NCBI GenBank assembly: GCA_963773655.1
Contig: CAVZBX010000001.1
Span: 1,116,001-1,180,000, forward strand
DNA length: 64,000 bases
Direction of reading: 5' to 3'
From: DASSQJ01 sp963773655
Lineage (GTDB): Bacteria; Actinomycetota; Actinomycetes; Actinomycetales; Dermatophilaceae
The position numbers and the translations under genes were made by a program. Each line of letters opens with the position of its first letter. Position 1 is the stretch's first letter. Below, in pieces: positions 24,313 to 37,251 of this stretch. The notes beneath the pieces were generated by a model. It did no database searches. It saw nothing but the letters and a program-made list of their open reading frames with translations, and was not told the origin of the DNA.

Positions 24313-25291
24313 CGTCGTCGGGGGCGAAGCCGGCCCGGACGGCCGCGAGGGCGAGGTCGGCGACCCCCTGACGGTCGAGGTCGAGCAGGTCGGCCGCGAT
24401 CTCGTACTCGCGGTTCAGCGTGGTGCCGAACATCGGCGGGTCGTCGCTGTTGATCGTCACGGTGACGCCCGCGTCGACCATCCGCGGCAGGGGGTGCTCC
24501 TCCAGGTGCTCCACGACCCGGGTCGCCACGTTGCTCGTCGGGCACACCTCGAGCGGGATGCCGTGCTCGGCCAGGTGCTCGAGGAGGCGCGGGTCGTCCA
24601 CCGACGAGGTGCCGTGGCCGATCCGCTCCGCGCCGAGGAGGGTGAGCGCGTCCCAGACCGACTCCGGCCCGGTGGACTCCCCCGAGTGGGGCACCGAGTG
24701 CAGCCCCGCGGCGCGGGCCCGGCCGAAGTGCGGCGCGAACCAGGCCCGGGGCACGCCGGCCTCGGGCCCGCCCAGCCCGAACCCCACGAGGGCCTCCGGT
24801 CCGTGGTCGAGCGCGTACGACAGCGTCGCGTCGGCGGCCTCGACGCCGCTCTCCCCGGGGATGTCGTAGATCCACCGCAGGACGATGCCGAGGTCGCGCT
24901 CGGCGACCACCCGGGCGTCCTCGATCGCCGCGGTGTACGCCTGAATCGGGATGCCGCGGAGCACCGAGGTGAACGGCGTCATGGTCAGCTCGGCGTAGCG
25001 CACCTGCTGTCCGACGAGGTCACGGGCCACCTGGAGGGTCAGGGTGCGGATGTCGTCGGGCGTGCGGAGGAGGTCGACCGTGGCGAGGTAGAGCTCGATG
25101 AAGTGGGCGAAGTCGGTGAACGTGAAGAAGCGCGCCAGCGCCTCGGGGTCGGTGGGCACCCTGGTGTCCGGGTGCCGGGCGGCGAGCTCGGCGACGGTGG
25201 CCGGCGAGGCCGACCCCACGTGGTGCACGTGCAGCTCGGCCTTGGGCAGGCCGGCGACGAACGCCTCGAGCTGCGGGTCACGGATCGTCAT
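24245..25291 (-). CDS. Adenosine deaminase family protein
   Basis: Zinc amidohydrolase of 348 residues. Metal ligands and catalytic residues are visible as PKAELHVHHVGSA (HxH), HSGES, RIGHG, LEVCPTSN and INSDDPPMF. The usual HVHLDG is HVHHVG here, a form found in an actinobacterial subgroup. It may deaminate adenosine or, as some relatives do, aminodeoxyfutalosine for menaquinone synthesis; no menaquinone genes are in the window to decide. Starts at ATG, 27 bp upstream of the next minus-strand gene. Confidence 0.88.
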   Translation of the reverse strand: MTIRDPQLEAFVAGLPKAELHVHHVGSASPATVAELAARHPDTRVPTDPEALARFFTFTDFAHFIELYLATVDLLRTPDDIRTLTLQVARDLVGQQVRYAELTMTPFTSVLRGIPIQAYTAAIEDARVVAERDLGIVLRWIYDIPGESGVEAADATLSYALDHGPEALVGFGLGGPEAGVPRAWFAPHFGRARAAGLHSVPHSGESTGPESVWDALTLLGAERIGHGTSSVDDPRLLEHLAEHGIPLEVCPTSNVATRVVEHLEEHPLPRMVDAGVTVTINSDDPPMFGTTLNREYEIAADLLDLDRQGVADLALAAVRAGFAPDDVRRRLEAEIREYAASTPPGGTH

Positions 25292-25318
25292 GTCTGCAGT
25301 CTCCCCGGTGCGGTCGGG

Positions 25319-26335
25319 TCAGCGCACGACTGCGGGCGACCAGGCGCCCTCGATCAGGACCCTCGGGCTGCCCGTGCCGTCGGCGGGCACCGCCCAGACA
25401 TCGCTCACCGCGGACTCGGCGCCGGTCCGTGCGAGCCCGTACAGCACCGTGGAGTCATCGAGCCAGGCCACCTGGTCGTCGACGCTGCGCTCCTCGGCGA
25501 GCAGCGTCTCCTCACCGGTGGCGAGGTCGTAGGTGGCGAGCCGCCAGCTGCCCGGCGGACCGCCGAGTCGCTTCTTGTAGGCGACCGTCCGACCGTCGGG
25601 GGACAAGGAGGGGCATTCCGCGTCGTCCCGCACGGTGGTGAGCCGCTGCGTGGAGAGCCTCCCCTGCGCGAGCCAGGTCCGCCCCTGCCACGCCACCGTC
25701 ACGAAGAACGTGTCGTCGTCGGAGGCGAAGGTGACGCCCCAGATGTTCCGGTCCACCGGCGTGATGGCCTTGCCCTGGTGCACGAGAGTGAAGTCCTCGA
25801 GGTTCCCGTAGGACTCGCCGCCGAGCCGCGTGACCAGCGTCTGCGTCGCGAACGAGACGGTGTCGTACCCGTGTCCGTTGACGAAGGTGGTCGTCGCCGC
25901 GATCGTCCCGTCGGCGGACAGGCGCGCCCGGGAGGCCATCCCCGACAGCGGGAGCGGCTGTACCGGCCGGAGGTCGGCGTCCAGGACCGTGGCCGAGTAG
26001 GTGGTGGCGAACCCACGCTCTGCCGCGAGGCACAGCACCCGGTCCGCGGCGGCGTGCACCCGCTCGCACGCGACACCCGTGAGCGCCCGGGCGGAGGCGG
26101 GGTCGGACAGCGGGACCATGGCGACCTCTCCGTACCCGGTTCCGAGCAGGGTGCTGCGGAACACGATTCGCGGCACGTCCCTGAGACCGCCGACCGACGC
26201 GGTCGGCACCGCCGGAGCCGCCTCCACGGCACGGTCGAGCTCGGCCCTGGCGTGCCAGAGGTAGGCGCCGGCCCCGGCGGCGGAGAGGACGAGGACGACC
26301 ACCAGCGCGGCGACGCGGCGTCGCAGGTGGGGCAT
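25319..26335 (-). CDS. Membrane-anchored TolB/WD40-like beta-propeller protein
   Basis: 338 residues with an N-terminal signal anchor (RRRVAALVVVLVLSAAGAGAYLW, about 5-28) that should place the rest outside the membrane. The remainder contains repeated propeller blades, including LSADGTIAATTTF, VTFASDDDTFFVTV and CPSLSPDGRTVAYKKR, the TolB/DPP-IV-like pattern. No protease triad is evident. Its ATG overlaps the stop of the upstream MFS gene by one base, so they are translationally coupled and may act together. Function unknown. Confidence 0.75.
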   Translation of the reverse strand: MPHLRRRVAALVVVLVLSAAGAGAYLWHARAELDRAVEAAPAVPTASVGGLRDVPRIVFRSTLLGTGYGEVAMVPLSDPASARALTGVACERVHAAADRVLCLAAERGFATTYSATVLDADLRPVQPLPLSGMASRARLSADGTIAATTTFVNGHGYDTVSFATQTLVTRLGGESYGNLEDFTLVHQGKAITPVDRNIWGVTFASDDDTFFVTVAWQGRTWLAQGRLSTQRLTTVRDDAECPSLSPDGRTVAYKKRLGGPPGSWRLATYDLATGEETLLAEERSVDDQVAWLDDSTVLYGLARTGAESAVSDVWAVPADGTGSPRVLIEGAWSPAVVR

Positions 26336-27591
26336 CACGTGAGGCCCCCGCGGTCGAGCGGCCGGAGCAGCACGGACGCCGGCACCAGTGCCACGACGAG
26401 GAGCGAGCCGAGCACCACCAGAGCCGTCGAGGGTCCCAGCTGCATCCAGAGCAGCCCGAAGACCAGCGACGACACGAACCGGGCGGCCGCGACGACGGTC
26501 TGGGCGGTGGCGATCCCGCTGGCGCGCACCTCGGGCGCCACGACGCGGGCGGTGAGGGCGGCGAGGACCCCGTCGGTGCACGCGTAGAAGGCGCCGAGCA
26601 GCAGCAGGCACCCCACGGTGGACCACGCCCCGCCGGGCCCGGCGGCGAGGGCGTAGGCCGCGAGGAGCGCGAGGTGACCGCCGAGGAACACGGCGGCGCG
26701 GCCGGTACGGTCGGCGAGCCGGCCGAGCGGCACGGCCAGGGCCATGTAGGCGAAGCCGGTGCCGACGTACAGGAGGGGGAAGTACTCCGTCGCCAGGTCG
26801 TCGCGCCGCTGCAGGGCCAGGTAGAGGAAGCCGTCGCCGATGGTGAGCACGCCCAGGAGGCCGGCAGCGGCGAGAAGCCTCCCGAGGCGTGGCTCCGCGA
26901 GGAGACGCCACGACGGTGCAGGTGTCGCCCGGCCGGCACCTCCTTCACCCGGGGGTCCGGCAAGGGCACGCCGTGGTCGAAGGTTCGGGACGAGGAACAG
27001 CAGGACGGCGACGCCGACCACCGCGAATGCGGCGGAGACGACGAAGACCGACTGGTACGACCCGGGAACTGCCGCGAGCAGGGCGAAGGCGAGCAGCGGA
27101 CCGATGAGCGCGCCGAGCGTGTCGAGGGACCGGTGCACCCCGAACGCGCGACCGAGCGCCCCCGGCGTGCTGGCGGCCGAGATGAGGGCGTCGCGCGGTG
27201 CGGTTCGCAGGCCCTTGCCGAGCCGGTCCACCGTGACCACCCCGGTGACGGCGCCCAGGCCGTTGGCGACGAGGAGGCCGAGTCGGGACGCGGCGGACAG
27301 TCCGTACCCGGCAAGGGCGACCCACTTGGGGCGGTCGGTGTGGTCGGCGAGCCAACCACCGAGGATCCGCACCACCGCGCTGACGCCGTGGTAGATGCCG
27401 TCGACGAAGCCGTAGGCGAGCGGGGTGAGCCCGAGGACGCCGGTGAGGTAGAGCGGCAGCACCGCCGACACCGACTCGGAGGAGATGTCGGTCAGCATGC
27501 TGACCACGCCGAGGAGGACGACGGTGCCGGTGACCCGCCCCGTGGACCGCCGCGCCCCCGAGGCCGACGTGTCGCGAAGGGTGATGTACAT
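26335..27591 (-). CDS. Major facilitator superfamily transporter, coupled to a beta-propeller protein
   Basis: 418-residue MFS protein with about 12 helices and the motif-A loop WLADHTDRPKW between helices 2 and 3, and LGRLADRTGRA in the second half. ATG 27591 has AGGAG four bases before it on the minus strand; upstream extension of the frame to 27858 lacks a start context. Start MYITLRDTS gives a short cytosolic N-tail. Substrate unknown. Divergent from tyrS over about 220 bp. Confidence 0.85.
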   Translation of the reverse strand: MYITLRDTSASGARRSTGRVTGTVVLLGVVSMLTDISSESVSAVLPLYLTGVLGLTPLAYGFVDGIYHGVSAVVRILGGWLADHTDRPKWVALAGYGLSAASRLGLLVANGLGAVTGVVTVDRLGKGLRTAPRDALISAASTPGALGRAFGVHRSLDTLGALIGPLLAFALLAAVPGSYQSVFVVSAAFAVVGVAVLLFLVPNLRPRRALAGPPGEGGAGRATPAPSWRLLAEPRLGRLLAAAGLLGVLTIGDGFLYLALQRRDDLATEYFPLLYVGTGFAYMALAVPLGRLADRTGRAAVFLGGHLALLAAYALAAGPGGAWSTVGCLLLLGAFYACTDGVLAALTARVVAPEVRASGIATAQTVVAAARFVSSLVFGLLWMQLGPSTALVVLGSLLVVALVPASVLLRPLDRGGLT

Positions 27592-27745
27592 CGTGCTCCT
27601 TGACGGCGACCGGGCTGCTGCCGAGGCTAGGCGCGAGGACTGGTCCCTGTCCGGAGTTCGCGAAGGCGCGGGGCTCGCGACGCCGCGGGCCGCCCTCGCC
27701 GCGGGCACGTCCCGCGACCGGCGGACGGTGCGGCGGCCACGTCCG

Positions 27746-27755
27746 GCCACGTGGC
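27746..27755. promoter_or_regulatory. Palindrome GCCACGTGGC abutting the tyrS -10
   Basis: The 10-bp palindrome ends on the first base of CAGGCT (27755-27760), a likely -10 for tyrS with a leader of about 45 nt. A partial copy (GGCCACGT) sits 10 bp upstream. The same palindrome/-10 arrangement precedes steA. Confidence 0.4.
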
Positions 27756-27812
27756 AGGCTGGGCGGCGTCCGGCGGAGGGCCCGCCGGCGACCGGACCGG
27801 GACGGAGCCGAC

Positions 27813-29078
27813 GTGACCGACATCCTCGACGAGCTGCAGTGGCGCGGGCTGGTGGCACAGACCACCGACGAGGCCGCGCTGCGCCGGGCGCTCGCCGACG
27901 GGCGGGTCACGGCCTACTGCGGGTTCGACCCCACCGCGCCGTCCCTGCACTTCGGCAACCTGGTCCAGCTCGTGGTGCTGCGCCGCCTCCAGCGGGCGGG
28001 ACACCGGGTGATCTGCCTGGTCGGTGGCTCCACGGGGCTGATCGGCGACCCTCGCCCCTCCGCCGAGCGGGTGCTCAAGACCAGGGAGCAGACGGCGGAG
28101 TGGGTGGCGAACATCCAACGTCAGGTGCGCCCGTTCCTCGACTCCGACGGTGACAACCCGGCGGTGTTCGTCAACAACCTCGACTGGACCGAGGGGATGT
28201 CGGCGCTGGACTTCCTCCGGGACGTGGGCAAGCACTTCCGGGTGAACCAGCTCGTCAAGAAGGAGGCGATCGCCGCTCGGCTGGCCTCCGAGGAGGGCAT
28301 CTCGTACACGGAGTTCAGCTACCAGCTGCTGCAGGGCCTGGACTTCCTCGAGCTGTACCGGCAGTACGGCTGCACGCTCCAGACCGGGGGCAACGACCAG
28401 TGGGGCAACCTCGTGGCCGGCTCCGACCTCATCCACAAGGTCGAGGGCCGCTCGGTGCACCTGCTGACGACCCCGCTGCTCACCGACTCCTCCGGCGAGA
28501 AGTTCGGCAAGAGCGCCGGGAACGCGATCTGGCTGGACCCGTCGATGACGAGTCCGTACGCCTTCTACCAGTACTGGCTCAACATCGAGGACGCCTCGGT
28601 CGTCACCCTCCTCAAGGTCTTCAGCGACCGCAGCCGTGAGGAGATCGCCACGCTCGAGGAGTCGGTGGCCGAGCAGCCGTGGCGGCGGGCCGCCCAGCGT
28701 GCACTCGCCGAGGACGTGACCACCCTCGTCCACGGCGTGAGCGCCACCGAGTCGGTGCGGGCGGCCAGCGAGGCGCTCTTCGGCAGGGGCGATGTGCGCG
28801 GGCTGGACGGGCCGACGCTGCGCGACGCCGCAGCCGAGCTACCGCGCGGCAGCGTGGAGGTGGGCATGCCGCTCGTCGACGCCCTGGTGGCCGTCGGCCT
28901 CGCCGACTCGCGGAACGCGGCCCGGCGAACGCTCACGGAGGGGGGCGCCTCCGTCAACGGCGAGAAGGTCACCGACCCGGAGCGCGTCCTCGCTCCCGAG
29001 GACGTGCTCTCCGGCGGCGTGGTGGTGCTGCGGCGGGGGCGCAAGAACCTCGCCGCCGGACTCGTCGGCACCCTGTGA
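27813..29078 (+). CDS. tyrS: Tyrosyl-tRNA synthetase
   Basis: Class I synthetase of 421 residues. HIGH-like motif TAPSLHFGN, tyrosine site TGGNDQWGN, and KMSKS-like motif KFGKS are present, followed by a C-terminal S4 RNA-binding domain (MPLVDALVAVGLADSRNAARRTLTEGG). GTG 27813 gives the family N-terminus MTDILDEL; the open frame to 27600 is the divergent promoter region. No T-box element is visible in the leader. Confidence 0.96.
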   Translation: MTDILDELQWRGLVAQTTDEAALRRALADGRVTAYCGFDPTAPSLHFGNLVQLVVLRRLQRAGHRVICLVGGSTGLIGDPRPSAERVLKTREQTAEWVANIQRQVRPFLDSDGDNPAVFVNNLDWTEGMSALDFLRDVGKHFRVNQLVKKEAIAARLASEEGISYTEFSYQLLQGLDFLELYRQYGCTLQTGGNDQWGNLVAGSDLIHKVEGRSVHLLTTPLLTDSSGEKFGKSAGNAIWLDPSMTSPYAFYQYWLNIEDASVVTLLKVFSDRSREEIATLEESVAEQPWRRAAQRALAEDVTTLVHGVSATESVRAASEALFGRGDVRGLDGPTLRDAAAELPRGSVEVGMPLVDALVAVGLADSRNAARRTLTEGGASVNGEKVTDPERVLAPEDVLSGGVVVLRRGRKNLAAGLVGTL

Positions 29079-29168
29079 CCGGCCCGGACGTGCCCCAGCG
29101 GGGCGCGTGCCCGTGGCTCGACGGCACGCTGTGACCCGCCCGGACGTGCCCCAGCGGGGCGCGTGCCA
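29067..29168 (+). repeat. Two tandem 56-bp-period repeats spanning the tyrS stop codon
   Basis: A segment of about 45 bp beginning at the last four tyrS codons (29067) recurs at 29123 with only two mismatches. Each copy holds an 8-bp hairpin, CGTGCCCC-AGC-GGGGCGCG with one G-T pair, so two strong stems follow tyrS. They may act as a terminator or 3' end stabiliser. A local duplication is the simplest origin. Confidence 0.7.
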
Positions 29169-29653
29169 CCGGCTCGCTGCGCGACGGCCCCGCCGGGCGC
29201 AGGTCGGAACCGGCGTCGACGCACACGGCACCCGTGCTGCGGGGGACGACAGCGTGCCGGGCGCCGGCCCCGCCCGGACCTGTTCCTGCCGGAGGGCGAC
29301 GCGGCGCACCAGTGCCCCACCTGGCTGACTCCGCCTGTGCTGCAACCGCTTCGGCCCGACCCGAGGTCGCCACAGCATCCCGCCGGAGCCCGATTTGTGT
29401 TCCGGCGGGGGAGTCATCTACTGTTCTCGACGTCAGCCCGAGAGGGAGGAACGGACACCAAGCGGCAGGGCTTGCAGCCCCGCACCAAGCAGGCCGGTCC
29501 CAGGAGCTGACTCCCACTCCCGAGAAGCCCTCGGCGGTCGCACGCGGCCACCGGAGCCGAGTTGGAGGAAGCCCCCACCGGGGTGCTAGAGTGGGACACC
29601 CGCCGAGATCCGAGCGCGATCATCTCCGGGCCGCCAGATGGCGGCCCGCGGAT
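29169..29653 (+). promoter_or_regulatory. Upstream control region of the rRNA operon with two weaker promoters and a palindrome
   Basis: I see no convincing gene between tyrS and the rRNA operon. TTGTGT (29395-29400) with TACTGT (29420-29425), and TTGGAG (29562-29567) with TAGAGT (29587-29592), both with 19-bp spacers, are candidate upstream rrn promoters. CGGGCCGCC-AGAT-GGCGGCCCG (29627-29648) is a perfect 9-bp inverted repeat five bases before the main -35. It may stop transcripts from the upstream promoters or bind a regulator. Open frames here have no family features. Confidence 0.45.
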
Positions 29654-29682
29654 TTGACGCCCAAGTGCGACGCGGGTAAGTT
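29654..29682 (+). promoter_or_regulatory. Main rRNA operon promoter
   Basis: TTGACG (-35) and TAAGTT (-10) with a 17-bp spacer form the strongest consensus promoter in the window. Transcription would begin near 29689, about 290 nt ahead of the 16S sequence. Confidence 0.75.
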
Positions 29683-29688
29683 CGAACA

Positions 29689-29979
29689 GTTGCCTCACCG
29701 TGACTGGGAGAGCGACAACGGAAAGCCCCGACGACGAGCTCGCTGAGCTCCGAGTCGGTGCGCGTCCGAACCTTGAGAACTCAACAGCGTGTCAAAAATC
29801 GATGCCAACAACCTCGTCGCGTCGAGACGCCGAGTCGGCCACCGGTCGGCGGAGCAGAACGACGTAACGAAAATCCTTTGGTTGACAACGAACAACAGCG
29901 AAAGCGAGTTGTTCGTGCTCAGCCAGTGAAACAGCCCTTCGTGGGTAACGATTTCTCGGCCACGGTCGAGAGTCACACA
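29689..29979 (+). other. rRNA leader with boxB/boxA-like antitermination signals
   Basis: A stem with GAGCTC-GCT-GAGCTC at its tip (29736-29750) and CCGAC/GTCGG at its base is followed by TTGAGAACT (29773-29781); the same nine bases recur in the 16S-23S spacer (31799-31807). This looks like a nut-type antitermination element. Further on, ACGAACAAC (29888-29896) pairs with GTTGTTCGT (29908-29916). Confidence 0.5.
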
Positions 29980-34959
<4,980 letters not shown>

Positions 34960-34980
34960 ACCCAATAGATTTTCTGTGTG

Positions 34981-35001
34981 TTCGCGTCCACTGTGCAGTT
35001 C
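34981..35001 (+). other. 3' arm of the 23S rRNA processing stem
   Basis: Pairs with 31803-31823 around the 23S gene; 19 Watson-Crick pairs, one G-T and one mismatch. Confidence 0.75.
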
Positions 35002-35038
35002 CCGAGATACGGTCGGGACGACTGACATCTCCATAGAG

Positions 35039-35156
35039 TTTCGGCTGTCATAGCGAAGGGGAAACGCCCGGCTCCATTCCGAACCCGGAAGCTAAGCCCT
35101 TCAGCGCCGATGGTACTGCACTGGTGACGGTGTGGGAGAGTAGGACGCAGCCGGAC
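35039..35156 (+). rRNA. rrf: 5S ribosomal RNA
   Basis: About 118 nt. Loop landmarks CCGAACCCGGAAGCTAAG and GGGAGAGTAGGACG are clear, and the terminal helix pairs TTCGGCTG at the 5' end with CAGCCGGA at the 3' end. End points are accurate to a few bases. Confidence 0.95.
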
Positions 35157-35165
35157 ATACTTTCG

Positions 35166-35202
35166 CGAAGGGGCCCGTTACGACGGGCCCTTTCGTCGTT
35201 TT
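35166..35202 (+). terminator. Intrinsic terminator of the rRNA operon
   Basis: CGAAGGGGCCCGT pairs with ACGGGCCCTTTCG (35183-35195) across the loop TACG, a 13-bp stem with one G-T pair, followed by CGTTTT. It is the best rho-independent terminator in the window. Confidence 0.85.
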
Positions 35203-35210
35203 CCGGGGCG

Positions 35211-35240
35211 TTTCCGCCGTGCCCCGCGCATCTCTAGACT
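35211..35240 (+). promoter_or_regulatory. Promoter of the TPR-HAD gene pair
   Basis: TTTCCG and TAGACT with an 18-bp spacer, giving a leader of about 43 nt before GTG 35290. Confidence 0.5.
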
Positions 35241-35289
35241 GGCCGCGGGCCTGCCGGCGGACCGCCGGCGAGATCGAACAGGAGACCTG

Positions 35290-36249
35290 GTGGCAGCACA
35301 CGACGACGGCTCACGACCGCGTGGAGGTGGGGGGCGCCCGGCTGGCGGAGCTGGTGGCGGGTCGCGAGGCCGCCGGTCCGACCCGGGTGGCCACCGGTCC
35401 GGCGGGAGGGGCGCCCCGTCGGGAGGCCGTCCCGGCACGGGTCCTCGCCCGTCCCACGACGACGGCGGCGAGCGTCGTGGCGGCTCGCGCCTGGTCCCAT
35501 CGGGTCCTCGGCTTCCGGAGCCGCGCATTCCCGACGAGGTCACCGGGAAGGAGCTGGACCGCTCCGTCCACCAGCAGCTGCGCACCCTGAGCAAGGAGAA
35601 CGCGGACGGGGTGGCGAAGCACCTCGTGATGGTGGCCGCCTACCTGGCTGCGGACGAGCTCGATGCCGCGCTGGCTCATGCGGAGACCGCGGTGCGACGG
35701 GCCGGACGTGTCCCGGCGGCCCGGGAAGCGCTGGGGATGGTGGCGTACCGCCGTGGCGACTACGCACGGGCCCTCACCGAGTTCCGCACCGTTCGTCGGC
35801 TCAGCGGCTCCTCGCACCTGTTGCCGCTCATGGCGGACTGTGAGCGCGGCCTCGGCCGTCACGACCGCGCCCTGGACCTCGCGGCCAGCCCGGAGACGGC
35901 CGGGCTCGGGGATGCCGAGAAGGTCGAGCTGGCGATCGTCGTCTCCGGCGTCAGGCGGGACCTGGGCCAGGACGACGCCGCGCTCCTGGCGCTCCAGGTG
36001 CCGCAGCTCCGGCGGGGTTCAGGAGCCGGGCTGCACCGTCTGCACTACGCCTACGCGGACGCGCTGCTCCACCTCGGGCGTGCGGACGAGGCCCGGGACT
36101 GGTTCGTCAAGGCTGCTGCGGGCGACGTCGAGGGCGAGACCGACGCCGTCGAGCGGCTCGAGGAGCTGGACGGCATCGACCTCAGCCGGGTGGGTGACGA
36201 CGAGGAGCAGGACGACGGCCCGGGTGGCGAGGGGGAGCGGAGCTCGTGA
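35290..36249 (+). CDS. Tetratricopeptide-repeat protein with disordered Gly/Arg-rich N-terminus
   Basis: 319 residues. The first 75 or so are low-complexity Gly/Arg/Ser/Pro sequence. Residues about 90-290 form helical TPR-like repeats with typical Ala/Gly/Leu spacing, such as AREALGMVAYRRGDYARALTEFRTVRRLSG and LHYAYADALLHLGRADEARDWFVKAA. The tail is acidic. TPR proteins bind other proteins; no partner is evident. GTG start with AGGAG five bases upstream; the end overlaps the HAD phosphatase gene by four bases. No catalytic role is supported. Confidence 0.82.
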   Translation: MAAHDDGSRPRGGGGRPAGGAGGGSRGRRSDPGGHRSGGRGAPSGGRPGTGPRPSHDDGGERRGGSRLVPSGPRLPEPRIPDEVTGKELDRSVHQQLRTLSKENADGVAKHLVMVAAYLAADELDAALAHAETAVRRAGRVPAAREALGMVAYRRGDYARALTEFRTVRRLSGSSHLLPLMADCERGLGRHDRALDLAASPETAGLGDAEKVELAIVVSGVRRDLGQDDAALLALQVPQLRRGSGAGLHRLHYAYADALLHLGRADEARDWFVKAAAGDVEGETDAVERLEELDGIDLSRVGDDEEQDDGPGGEGERSS

Positions 36250-37202
36250 ACGAGCCCCTCGTCCACCGCTACGCGGCGCTGGTCTGTGACCTCGACGGTG
36301 TCGTCTACCGGGGGCCGCGTGCCGTGCCGCACGCGGTGGAGTCCATCGGCGCGCTCGAGGCCCCCGTCGTCTTCGCGACGAACAACGCGTCGCGAACCTC
36401 CGTGGACGTGGCGGAGCACCTGCAGGAGCTCGGCATCGACTGCACTGCCGATGACGTGGTCACCAGCTCGCAGGCGGCCGCCTGGCTGGTGGCCGGCGAG
36501 CTCGGCGAGGGTGCGCCGGTTCTGGCCGTGGGCGGCGACGGGGTCGCGGTGGCGCTCGACGAGGCTGGGCTCACCGTGGTGCGGCCCACGGATGCCCGCG
36601 ACAGGCCGGTGCGGGCCGTCGTGCAGGGCTACGGCACGTCGGTCACGGCCGCAGACCTCGCCGAGGCGGCCTACGCCGTCGAGAACGGCGCCCGGTGGTT
36701 CGCCACGAACACCGACTCCACGCTCCCCACCGAGCGGGGGATTGCCCCCGGGAACGGCTCGCTCGTCGACGCGGTGGCCACCGCGGTCGGCCACGGGCCG
36801 CACGTGGTGGCCGGCAAGCCCCAGGCGCCGCTGTACGAGCTGTGCGCCCGCCGGCTCGGGGTGGCGGCCGAGGACGTGCTCACGGTGGGCGACCGGCTGT
36901 CGACCGACGTGGCCGGAGCCGTGGCGGCCGGGATGGACTCGCTCCTCGTGCTCACCGGCATCGACGGCCTCGATGCGCTGCTCGACGCGCCTGCGGAGCA
37001 GCGCCCCACCCACGTGGCCGCCGACCTGCGGGCGCTGCACCGGCCGTCCACGCGCGCCGGGGCGGACTCACCGGCAGTGGCCGCGCTCGGTGAGGCCGTC
37101 GCCCGGGTCCACCTCGCGGAGGACGCCGACGCACCGGCCGGAGAGGTCGAGCGCCTCCGTCGGGCGGCGCGCGACGTGCTGGGCGGGGCGACGCCCCGGT
37201 AG
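36246..37202 (+). CDS. HAD-superfamily (NagD-like, IIA) phosphatase
   Basis: 318-residue HAD hydrolase. Motif I is CDLDGVVYRG with the nucleophile Asp, motif II is FATNNASRTS, the motif III lysine lies in VVAGKPQAPLYE, and motif IV is LTVGDRLSTDVAGA. The large cap between motifs II and III is the type IIA cap of NagD/p-nitrophenylphosphatase proteins, which dephosphorylate small phosphometabolites. Conserved upstream of tlyA in actinobacteria. GTG start overlaps the TPR gene. The TAG stop begins the next gene's -10 box (TAGCGT, 37200-37205). Confidence 0.9.
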   Translation: MNEPLVHRYAALVCDLDGVVYRGPRAVPHAVESIGALEAPVVFATNNASRTSVDVAEHLQELGIDCTADDVVTSSQAAAWLVAGELGEGAPVLAVGGDGVAVALDEAGLTVVRPTDARDRPVRAVVQGYGTSVTAADLAEAAYAVENGARWFATNTDSTLPTERGIAPGNGSLVDAVATAVGHGPHVVAGKPQAPLYELCARRLGVAAEDVLTVGDRLSTDVAGAVAAGMDSLLVLTGIDGLDALLDAPAEQRPTHVAADLRALHRPSTRAGADSPAVAALGEAVARVHLAEDADAPAGEVERLRRAARDVLGGATPR

Positions 37203-37251
37203 CGTGAGCCCGGAAGCGGTGTCGGACGGGGCACCCCAGCGAGGAGGAACC

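Noticed and set aside
27592..27812. T-box riboswitch upstream of tyrS
   Set aside because: The leader from the likely start is only about 45 nt and lacks a T-box sequence.
29163..29746. Open frames between tyrS and 16S rRNA
   Set aside because: They run through the rRNA promoters and leader, are Arg/Pro/Ser-rich and match no family.
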